DNA from: an uncultured Mycoplasmataceae bacterium
GTDB taxonomy: Bacteria > Bacillota_I > Bacilli_A > Mycoplasmatales > Mycoplasmoidaceae
Direction: 5' to 3'
DNA length: 5,757 nucleotides
NCBI GenBank assembly: GCA_949299825.1
Contig: CASGBP010000015.1
Span: 1 to 5,757, forward strand
Part shown: positions 1 to 5,757 of the stretch, one piece after another
How the letters are laid out: each line of letters starts with the position of its first letter
Position numbering within the stretch: the first letter of the stretch is position 1
Notes under the pieces: model-generated
What the model was told of the DNA's origin: nothing
Databases searched by the model: none
What the model saw: the letters and a program-made list of their open reading frames with translations, nothing else
Program-made: the position numbers and the translations under genes

Positions 1-240
1 AAAATAGCTACATTAATTATTAGTGAATTATCTATTAAATATAATTATCAGCAAACAAAGATTAATGATAAAAATACACAAATTAATAATGATTTAATTT
101 ATGCTTTAAAACAATTAGGATATAAAAAAGCAGACATTGATTGAGCATTATCAAATTGTGATCATAACTTGCCATTAAATGAAATAATTACCAAATCTAT
201 TCAAATAATTGCTAAACAGCATGACACTAATGAACATTAA
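1..240 (+). CDS. ruvA: Holliday junction branch migration protein RuvA, C-terminal part (5' end outside window)
   Basis: RuvA binds the four-way Holliday junction as a tetramer and loads the RuvB motor during recombinational repair. Only the last 79 codons are present, in frame from base 1 to TAA at 238-240. The first residues (KIATLIISELSIKY) fit the end of the second helix-hairpin-helix motif of domain II, where family members read like KTA-RII-ELK. A hydrophilic Asn/Lys/Gln-rich linker follows. The end is a small helical domain III (DLIYALKQLGYKKADIDWAL), the part of RuvA that contacts RuvB. The Trp in that domain is TGA at 142-144, so table 4 is needed; under the standard code the gene would look broken. 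It overlaps the start of ruvB, as expected for a ruvAB operon. The assignment rests on domain III plus linkage to an unmistakable ruvB. Confidence 0.88.
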
Positions 241-1165
241 TCAATTTAGACCACAAAATTTTGATGAATTTAAAGGCAAGGAAAACATTAAGAATAATTT
301 AAATATTTTTATTCAATCATCATTAAATAATAATACTAAGCTAGATAATATACTATTGCATGGATTGCCAGGAACGGGAAAAACATCAATTGCTTATATT
401 GTTGCCAATTTATTAAACAAAAAATTAAAAATTATTCAAGGCAGTCAATTAAGAAAAAATCCTGATTTATTTAATTTTCTTTCATTAATTTGTTCAAATG
501 ATGTAGTTTTTATTGATGAAATTCATGCAATTGGTCAGGAATGTTTTGAAACATTATATAGTATTATTGAGGATGGAACTATTGATATAAAAATCGGTAA
601 AGAAAATAATGCTAAATATACAAGAATAAAAATGCCAGAATTTACATTAATCGCCGCAACTACAAACATTGGAAAAATCCCAAAACCATTAGAAGAAAGA
701 TTTGGAATAAGTTTTTATTTTGGACTTTATCATGATGATGAAATAATTGAAATAATCAAAAGTAGATGTAAAGATTTAAATCTTGTTTTAAATGATCAGG
801 AAATTGAATTAATTTGTAATCATAGTAAAGGCACACCAAGGGTAGCAATTAAACTTTTAAAAAGAATTTTCGATTTTAAAACAATTGAACCTGATATGGA
901 AATAAAACAAATACTAAAACAAATAGGTAGTTATAGTCTAGGATTAGAAACAATTGATTTTATCTACTTAAAGGCTTTTGAAAAAGGAGAATACTTAGGA
1001 ATTAAAACTATTGCTTCAATAACAGAATTGGATCTCTATACTATAGAAAATAAAATTGAACCTTTCTTAATTAGAAACAACTTGATTATAAAAACTCCAA
1101 AAGGTAGAATGTTAACCAAAGAGGCACAAAAAATATTAAATAATTTATACCAAGAAATCAATTAA
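221..1165 (+). CDS. ruvB: Holliday junction branch migration ATPase RuvB
   Basis: This AAA+ motor forms hexameric rings on DNA beside RuvA and drives branch migration with ATP. From the ATG at 221 it has 314 residues, slightly short for RuvB (usually about 330-345). Landmarks in order: RuvB-type N-terminus FRPQNFDEFKGKENIKNNL (about 9-27); Walker A GLPGTGKT (48-55); Walker B FIDEIH (97-102); sensor 1 region AATTNIG (145-151); arginine finger in ERFG (Arg160); sensor 2 SKGTPR (202-207). A C-terminal winged-helix domain follows from about 240, with the family-like stretches GLETIDFIYL and IENKIEPFLIRNNLI. The start is uncertain: TTG 209, ATG 221 and ATG 230 are all in frame, all overlap the ruvA end, and none has a clear Shine-Dalgarno. 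Translation is probably coupled to ruvA. Mollicutes are known to carry RuvA and RuvB without RuvC. The 3' end overlaps the convergent GNAT gene by 21 bp. Confidence 0.95.
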   Translation: MTLMNINQFRPQNFDEFKGKENIKNNLNIFIQSSLNNNTKLDNILLHGLPGTGKTSIAYIVANLLNKKLKIIQGSQLRKNPDLFNFLSLICSNDVVFIDEIHAIGQECFETLYSIIEDGTIDIKIGKENNAKYTRIKMPEFTLIAATTNIGKIPKPLEERFGISFYFGLYHDDEIIEIIKSRCKDLNLVLNDQEIELICNHSKGTPRVAIKLLKRIFDFKTIEPDMEIKQILKQIGSYSLGLETIDFIYLKAFEKGEYLGIKTIASITELDLYTIENKIEPFLIRNNLIIKTPKGRMLTKEAQKILNNLYQEIN

Positions 1166-1981
1166 TTTTAAATTTTTAAAAACCTTCTTAGATTTAGCAA
1201 AAGTTTTAGTAACTACCACTTTCTTATTAGTTGGTTTTAAACATTCAATACCTTCTGGTAAATTCTCTTCAAATAATAATAAATTCCCATTAATTGAAGC
1301 AGAATTTAATAATCAAGTTAATTGAGCAAGCTGATTATAATTGGAATCGATAACTCTTGCTTCACTATTAATTCAAATATATGCAAAAGGATTAGCTAGA
1401 AAACGACATCCAGATTCAAAATAAATATCAGACTTAGCTTGAATAAAAGAATCATCATTTAAAATACCTGTAAAGTTTTCATCCCCAGTAGATTCAATAC
1501 CTTTAACTAAGTCGATGTTAGGATCCTCTCAGATCATTATCATTGGAGTAGGATAAACTCCAGGGATATATTCATATTCATATTTGATGGTTGAATCTAT
1601 CAAATCAAAATCTTTATAAATATCTCAATTCTGACTTTGTATCACAACACTATCATATAAAGTAGTCAAATCATCAACTGCATAATCTAATAACTTCTTC
1701 ATGTAGCCATTTCCTCTAAATTCAGGTTTTGTCATGACTGCACATACATTGACAATTGAATATTCTTCTTGTTTATCATTTACTGCTATCTTTGGTGAAA
1801 TACATACGATTGAAACTAATAAATCGTCTCTAAAATAACCATAGGATTTAGTTAGATCAATCATATAAGTCATAACATTTTGGGCTTCAAATTCAGTACC
1901 ACCAAATTCACTATGATACATATTGATAATTTCATTTAAATGTTCACTTATATCTTTTTTAATTACGAATTCACTAGACAT
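1145..1981 (-). CDS. GNAT family acetyltransferase (uncharacterised)
   Basis: A 278-residue protein from the ATG at 1981 down to TAA at 1147-1145. Read with table 4 it contains four TGA Trp codons (1625, 1529, 1373 and 1313 as lower coordinates). The standard code would cut it to 118 residues. Residues 79-98 carry the GNAT acetyl-CoA motif A: a beta strand VCAVMTKPEF followed by the pyrophosphate-binding turn RGNGYM (89-94) and a helix. IYKDFDLID (121-129) resembles motif B. GNAT enzymes move an acyl group from acyl-CoA to an amine; the substrate here cannot be read from sequence. Residues from about 135 to 278 match no domain I recognise, and the tail is Lys-rich (TNKKVVVTKTFAKSKK, 251-266). 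No signal peptide or membrane segment is visible, so it is probably cytosolic. No Shine-Dalgarno precedes the start, which lies one codon after the DUF2156 stop, so it is likely translated by reinitiation. The 3' end overlaps ruvB. Confidence 0.85.
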
Positions 1982-1984
1982 ATG

Positions 1985-2908
1985 CTAATATTTTATAACA
2001 TCAATGCTAAAATATCTTAATATTTCATGTAGTGGATGATACGAATGTTTTGATTTTGCTAACGCTTCTATTCCTGCATCATCTTGTCTATCAATAAATT
2101 CGCAATTAATATCATTTATTTCTAAATTTGATTTAATTAAAAATTGGTATAATCCATCAATGTTTTTATTAGCCTTTTCAATAATTATTTCATAAATATT
2201 TCTGTTCAAATATCCTAAAGTTACAGCAACAATTTTATTATCAATGTAAATTACAATTCCACTAAAATTAGATGATTTATGCATTTGATTAGTAATTAAT
2301 TCCTTGTATATATCTAATTCATATTTTCTATATTCATCACTGAACTCATGCATATGATATTCAAAATATTCTAATATCTCTTTTTGATCAACTTCTTTGA
2401 TGTTTTTTATTTCATAATTATGATTTTGTTTAATAAAAAAATTAAGATGGTTACGTTTTTTTTGCATTTTTTTTCCTGCAAAAGTTTTTAAATTTTGTAA
2501 TGGATAAATATAATTAGAAACATATTTTAAAGGTTTGAATAAATTATCTGGTAACCCAAGAAAATTAATCATCTCTTGAGAAATATTGTAATAAAAATGA
2601 TCTAGCTTATTGTTTAGAATCATCAACTGTTTATTAATTTCATTTTTTAAGTTATTAATATCTGAGTTTTCAAAATAAAAAATTTGTGAAACTAATCATT
2701 GATTTTTAAGTTGATCATTTGCATTTGTTGATTTTGTAACATTAATAAAGAAAATTATTTCCTTATTTTCAGTTATATAAAACTTAATATCTAATCCATA
2801 ATAAGAATATGTAACTAATGCTATTGTAGACATTCATTTTTCTACATAGTTATTATGACTTATATACTCTAAAATTTCCAAATAATTATTTCAGTCTAAA
2901 TCTTTCAT
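1985..2908 (-). CDS. DUF2156 protein (phosphatidylglycerol lysyltransferase C-terminal-like, GNAT fold)
   Basis: A 307-residue protein from ATG 2908 to TAG at 1987-1985. Three TGA Trp codons lie in the N-terminal third (lower coordinates 2891, 2834, 2696); a standard-code reading would miss the first about 95 residues. Two stretches are typical of the DUF2156/COG4866 family. The first is the basic KTFAGKKMQKKRNHLNFF (141-158); the second is FIDRQDDAGIEALAKSKHSY (271-290), followed by HPLHEILRYF. The family is related to the soluble C-terminal domain of MprF, which moves amino acids from aminoacyl-tRNA to lipid. No membrane flippase domain is present, so lipid lysinylation is not supported and the substrate is unknown. 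It lies directly behind the tuf terminator, with AAGG at 2924-2921 as a modestly placed ribosome site, and is in the same frame as the GNAT gene one codon downstream. Two A8 runs lie in the 141-153 coding region. Confidence 0.85.
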
Positions 2909-2917
2909 ATCTTATTA

Positions 2918-2924
2918 ATTCCTT
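2918..2924 (-). promoter_or_regulatory. Ribosome binding site of the DUF2156 gene
   Basis: The - strand reads AAGGAAT here, 9 bases before the ATG at 2908 (12 bases from the end of AAGG itself). This is a slightly long spacing. It begins right where the T-run of the tuf terminator ends, and it supports the upstream ATG as the true start over internal candidates near 2626. Confidence 0.6.
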
Positions 2925-2964
2925 AAATAAAAAAGAAAAGTCTAGATTATGTTCTAGACTTTTC
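2925..2964 (-). terminator. Intrinsic terminator downstream of tuf
   Basis: A perfect 12-bp inverted repeat, GAAAAGTCTAGA (2935-2946) paired with TCTAGACTTTTC (2953-2964), around a 6-base loop. On the - strand the hairpin is followed by TTTTTTATTT (2934-2925), the pattern of a Rho-independent terminator for a transcript coming from tuf, whose stop lies 23 bases upstream. On the + strand there is no T-run after the hairpin (CTAAAAATAAG follows), so it works in one direction only. Confidence 0.9.
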
Positions 2965-2973
2965 CTAAAAATA

Positions 2974-3008
2974 AGTTTTTATTATATTTACTTAATTATC
3001 TTTGTAAC
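2974..3008 (-). promoter_or_regulatory. Candidate promoter for the DUF2156-GNAT pair, overlapping the end of tuf
   Basis: The - strand carries a consensus -10 hexamer TATAAT at 2986-2981, with GTTACA (3008-3003) 16 bases upstream as a weak -35. A transcript would start near 2974 and pass through the tuf terminator hairpin before reaching the DUF2156 start. In such A+T-rich DNA a TATAAT can occur by chance, so this is a candidate only. The gap between the terminator and the ATG is too short to hold another promoter. Confidence 0.35.
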
Positions 3009-4172
3009 TGTACCAGCACCTACAGTTCTACCACCTTCACGAATTGAAAATTTAGATCCAACTTCAATTGCAACTGGAGCAATTAATTCAACTGTAATAG
3101 ATGTATTATCACCAGGCATTATCATTTCAACACCTTCTTTTAATGAAATAGCACCTGTAACATCAGTTGTTCTAAAGTAGAATTGTGGACGATATCCTTT
3201 GAACATTGGTGTATGTCTTCCACCTTCTTCTTTTTTAAGTGCATAAATCTCTGCTTCAAATTGAGTATGAGGAGTTATTGTTCCTGGCTTAGCTAAAACT
3301 TGACCTCTTTCAACTTCTTCCTTTTTTGTACCCCTTAATAAAATACCAGCATTATCACCAGCTTCAGCATAATCTAATTGTTTTCTAAACATTTCAATAC
3401 CAGTAGCAACTGTTTTTTGTGTAGGTTTTAAACCAACAATTTCAACTTCATCATTTAAATTTAACTTACCACGTTCAACTCTACCAGTAACAACAGTACC
3501 ACGACCTGAAATTGTAAAAACATCTTCAATAGCTAGTAAGAATGGTTTATCAACATCTCTTGCAGGAGTTGGGATATAATCATCTACTGCTTTCATTAAT
3601 TCATGAATTTTTTCTTCATATTGAGCATCACCTTCTAATGCCTTTAAAGCAGAACCTCTAATAACTGGTGCATTATCACCATCAAAACCATAAGATTTTA
3701 AAAGGTCTCTTATTTCCATTTCAACAAGATCTTGCATTTCTTTATCAGCCATCATATCACACTTATTTAAAAACACTACAATCTTTGGAACACCTACTTG
3801 TCTTGCAAGCAAGATATGTTCTCTAGTTTGTGGCATAGGACCATCTGTTGCAGCAACCACTAGGATAGCACCATCCATTTGTGCCGCACCAGTAATCATG
3901 TTCTTAACATAGTCAGCATGTCCAGGACAGTCAACGTGTGCATAGTGTCTTGCATCTGTTTGATATTCAACGTGTGCTGTATTAATGGTAATCCCTCTTT
4001 CTTTTTCTTCAGGTGCACTATCAATTGAAGCATAATCCATAGCCTTTGCCTTACCACTCTTTGCTAAAACTGTACATATTGCAGCAGTTAGAGTAGTCTT
4101 ACCATGGTCAATGTGACCTATTGTACCAATATTGACATGGGGTTTACTTCTATCAAATTTTTCTTTTGCCAT
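2988..4172 (-). CDS. tuf: Translation elongation factor Tu
   Basis: EF-Tu is the GTPase that brings aminoacyl-tRNA to the ribosomal A site; it is cytosolic and usually one of the most abundant proteins. The product has 394 residues, normal for the family, and is intact. G1/P-loop is GHIDHGKT (19-26); most bacteria have Val where this has Ile21. G2 is RGITI (59-63). G3 is DCPGH (81-85), with His85 as the GTP-hydrolysis histidine. G4 is NKCD (136-139) and G5 is SAL (174-176). Domain II runs from about residue 205 ([18 protein letters not shown] region) and domain III from about 300, ending KIIK. The start is fixed by a strong ribosome site six bases upstream. The protein contains no Trp, so it reads the same under either code. 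A hairpin terminator follows; ymdB lies 87 bases upstream on the same strand. Confidence 0.99.
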   Translation of the reverse strand: MAKEKFDRSKPHVNIGTIGHIDHGKTTLTAAICTVLAKSGKAKAMDYASIDSAPEEKERGITINTAHVEYQTDARHYAHVDCPGHADYVKNMITGAAQMDGAILVVAATDGPMPQTREHILLARQVGVPKIVVFLNKCDMMADKEMQDLVEMEIRDLLKSYGFDGDNAPVIRGSALKALEGDAQYEEKIHELMKAVDDYIPTPARDVDKPFLLAIEDVFTISGRGTVVTGRVERGKLNLNDEVEIVGLKPTQKTVATGIEMFRKQLDYAEAGDNAGILLRGTKKEEVERGQVLAKPGTITPHTQFEAEIYALKKEEGGRHTPMFKGYRPQFYFRTTDVTGAISLKEGVEMIMPGDNTSITVELIAPVAIEVGSKFSIREGGRTVGAGTVTKIIK

Positions 4173-4178
4173 TGTTTT

Positions 4179-4184
4179 CTCCTT
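4179..4184 (-). promoter_or_regulatory. Ribosome binding site of tuf
   Basis: The - strand reads AAGGAG, six bases before the tuf ATG at 4172. It is the best Shine-Dalgarno in the window, in keeping with the high expression expected of EF-Tu, and it confirms the start codon. Confidence 0.9.
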
Positions 4185-4259
4185 AATCGTGCAAAATTTA
4201 ACATATTAATAATATCATTTATTTAAAAATAATCACATTTTTTTAGTATTTTACAAAAT
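4185..4259 (-). promoter_or_regulatory. tuf upstream region with candidate -10 element
   Basis: This A+T-rich gap between ymdB and tuf probably holds the tuf promoter. On the - strand a TATTAT hexamer (4214-4209), preceded by TGA, is a plausible -10 and would give a leader of about 30 bases. I see no convincing -35. The -10 lies inside a 13-base palindrome, atattaataatat (4203-4215). No clear terminator for ymdB is present here, so some read-through from ymdB into tuf is possible. Confidence 0.35.
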
Positions 4260-5060
4260 TTACTCATATATAATAAGGTTTTTAATGGAAATCGGATTGT
4301 TAGTACTATCATCAAACTCAATGACTATAAATGATAACTGATATTTACCCGATGCCTCTGATAATTTAAAAAATTGTCTATCATCATAAAACATTTCAAT
4401 TAATGTATCCTCCTTAGCTCCAATAATACCTTCTGCAGGACCAGTCATACCAATATCGGTTATATAAGCGGTGTTTTCAATGATTCTGGCATCATTGGTT
4501 TGAACGTGAGTATGAGTACCTACAATTGCTTGAACCCTTCCTTTAAAACTTCTAATTGCACAATTTTTTTCACTAGTTGTCTCACTATGAAAATCAACAA
4601 TATGAATAGAATCTTCATGTTGAATCTCACTAAGCAATGATTCTAAACATTTAAATGGATTAATAAAATTCTGTTCAGGATATCTATTATATATAGAACT
4701 ACCAAGCAAATTAGTTATTCTTATTTTTTTATTTTTTACTTCTACAACTCTAGTACCTAAACCATAATTTGCTAAATCACTATTTTCATTTATATTTAAC
4801 GGTCTTATTACATCATCTTGTTTTAATACTTCAGGATAATCATTTTGTCTTCATGTATGATTACCTAAGGTAAAAAAATTAATACCTAATTTTTTTAGAT
4901 TACTATAATCAGCATATGATAGACCACGGCATTTTGTAGTATTTTCTCCATTAGCAATGACAAAATCAATGTTATATTCATCAACAATATGATCCAATTG
5001 CTTTAAAATAGCTCTAATCCCTGTTTTTCCAAATATATCACCTATAAATAGGATGTTCAT
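4260..5060 (-). CDS. ymdB: YmdB family metallophosphoesterase (TIGR00282)
   Basis: A 266-residue protein, the usual length for the YmdB/TIGR00282 family. In Bacillus subtilis YmdB hydrolyses cyclic nucleotides and influences biofilm and motility gene expression; whether that role holds in a mollicute is unknown. Residues matching the binuclear metal site are visible in order: Asp8 in FIGDIFG; Glu39-Asn40 in NGEN; Asn67-His68 in GNHTW; His158 in DFHSE; His183 and His185 in GTHTHVQTND. The SETTSEK stretch (159-165) also fits the family. The Trp after GNHT is TGA (4853-4851), at a position where family members normally carry Trp, which is good internal evidence for table 4. The standard code would split the gene into 69- and 149-residue pieces, so it should not be called a pseudogene. 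The ATG at 5060 is preceded by a weak AGAAAG ribosome site. No signal peptide is seen. Confidence 0.95.
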
Positions 5061-5114
5061 TTTAAACTTTCTACAACATCTAAATTGATGTATAAAATTA
5101 ACTAGTAATATATT
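5061..5114 (-). other. Short gap upstream of ymdB
   Basis: 54 bases between the unrecognised upstream gene and ymdB. It contains a weak ribosome site AGAAAG (5072-5067) for ymdB and no T-run terminator. The two genes on the - strand could be co-transcribed, or a weak A+T-rich promoter could lie here; the sequence does not decide between them. Confidence 0.5.
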
Positions 5115-5757
5115 CTAATATATAAAACGGGCATTTTTGTATTTTGTTTTGTTTTTCCTTCTATTTTCATATCAGTCTTTCATATTAACAATTTTTTGTC
5201 CTGTTGCTTCAGGTAAATCATAATTATATCTACCACTAGTTGCCTTAACCATTTCATAAATTGCATTAATAAAATATTCTAAAGCCAAACTAGTATTTGC
5301 ATCTGTTACTGTATCAACCAAAAAAGCACAAATGATCTTGTTATCCTTTTTTTGACACATTATATAGTTTGTATCTAAAACATCTAACATTTTAATTAAG
5401 TAACTTGGAGCAATGGAATTAAATGCAACATAGCCTAATTTTTCATGTGTATAAGATAAAACTAATGGTTTTAATGTCTTAATATCTAAATTATTTTGTC
5501 AGATATCCACATATGAATCATTAAAAAGTTTAAAATCAAAATCCATCAAAAAATTCAAACTTAATTCAAAAACTCTAATAGTACCATTTCTAATTAAGTT
5601 AAGACCAGTTAAATATGATTCGTTTGCATATTTTCTATTAAATTTAATATCATAAATATCAAGATTATACCTTGCATTATCACTAAAAGAATCCATACAA
5701 TCAATATAAACATTGTCAAAAGCTAAATATTGCATTGGACAAACATTTAATACTATA
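5115..5757 (-). CDS. Unrecognised protein, C-terminal part (5' end outside window)
   Basis: An open frame enters from the right edge and ends at TAG 5117-5115, giving 213 residues. Two TGA Trp codons (lower coordinates 5499 and 5172) must be read through; otherwise it falls into two unrelated-looking fragments. I do not recognise the family. Visible features, numbered from the edge: several aromatic and Asp/Asn-rich beta-like stretches in the first 90 residues; a hydrophobic IICAFLVDTVTDA (141-153) followed by an amphipathic helix (SLALEYFINAIYEMV); then NYDLPEATGQKIVNMKDWY (178-196). The end is a strongly basic tail, RRKNKTKYKNAR (199-210), that could touch nucleic acid or simply be disordered. 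No membrane span or signal is visible in this part. It lies 54 bases upstream of ymdB on the same strand. Continuous frame and table-4 Trp use make it a real gene; function is unknown. Confidence 0.75.

Noticed and set aside
1625..1981. A complete 118-residue mini-GNAT protein
   Set aside because: It ends at a TGA that continues in frame for 160 more residues under table 4, with three further TGA codons in the same frame before a real TAA.
1985..2908. MprF-type lipid lysinylation and antimicrobial-peptide resistance for the DUF2156 gene
   Set aside because: The protein has only a soluble domain related to the MprF C-terminus, with no membrane flippase region, so the specific lipid role is not supported.
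4234..4263. Possible terminator at the end of ymdB (AGTA...TACT with inner TTTT/AAAA)
   Set aside because: On the - strand the imperfect stem is followed by a run of A, not T, and the loop is too tight for a stable hairpin.
4260..5060. Apparent split of ymdB into two fragments, suggesting a pseudogene
   Set aside because: The only interruption is one TGA at 4853-4851, at a position where the family has Trp. Reading it as Trp gives one intact 266-residue protein with all metal ligands.
5061..5114. Inverted repeat ACATC/GATGT upstream of ymdB as a terminator or regulatory hairpin
   Set aside because: The stem is only five base pairs with a six-base loop and no T-run follows; this is expected by chance in such A+T-rich sequence.
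1..5757. A hidden defence system, mobile element, CRISPR array or RNA gene
   Set aside because: All but about 220 bases are covered by identified coding frames. I saw no direct repeats, transposase motifs, tRNA-like cloverleaf or long terminal inverted repeats.

Overview
The window comes from a very A+T-rich bacterium that reads UGA as tryptophan (translation table 4), so it is almost certainly a mollicute of the Mycoplasma/Spiroplasma/Entomoplasma type. Several genes are interrupted by TGA under the standard code. They become full-length, family-typical proteins once TGA is read as Trp. All 11 Trp codons I can place in the window are TGA; none is TGG. I cannot name the species from the sequence alone.

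Layout. On the + strand, positions 1-1165 hold the 3' end of ruvA and a complete ruvB. They overlap and form the classic Holliday-junction branch-migration operon. Everything else is on the - strand, so read it from right to left. An unrecognised gene runs in from the right edge and stops at 5115. A complete YmdB-type metallophosphoesterase follows (5060-4260). Next come an 87-bp gap with the tuf leader, elongation factor Tu (4172-2988), and a strong 12-bp hairpin terminator (2964-2925). The last two genes form a tight pair: a DUF2156 protein related to the phosphatidylglycerol lysyltransferase C-terminal domain (2908-1985) and a GNAT acetyltransferase (1981-1145). The GNAT gene runs convergently into the last 21 bases of ruvB.

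How the genes relate. ruvA/ruvB are DNA repair and recombination, tuf is translation, and ymdB is a putative cyclic-nucleotide or RNA-related phosphodiesterase. These are ordinary core genes. The least understood part is the DUF2156-GNAT pair. It encodes two predicted GNAT-fold acyltransferases in the same reading frame, separated by a stop codon and a single sense codon. It sits directly behind the tuf terminator, with a candidate promoter that overlaps the tuf stop region. This looks like a two-gene operon of uncharacterised transferases; function beyond the fold is inference.

I see no mobile elements, CRISPR arrays, tRNA or rRNA genes, and no intergenic stretch longer than about 90 bases. 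Nothing here amounts to a demonstrably new multi-gene system. The DUF2156-GNAT pair and the terminator-then-gene arrangement after tuf are the two places most worth a second look.
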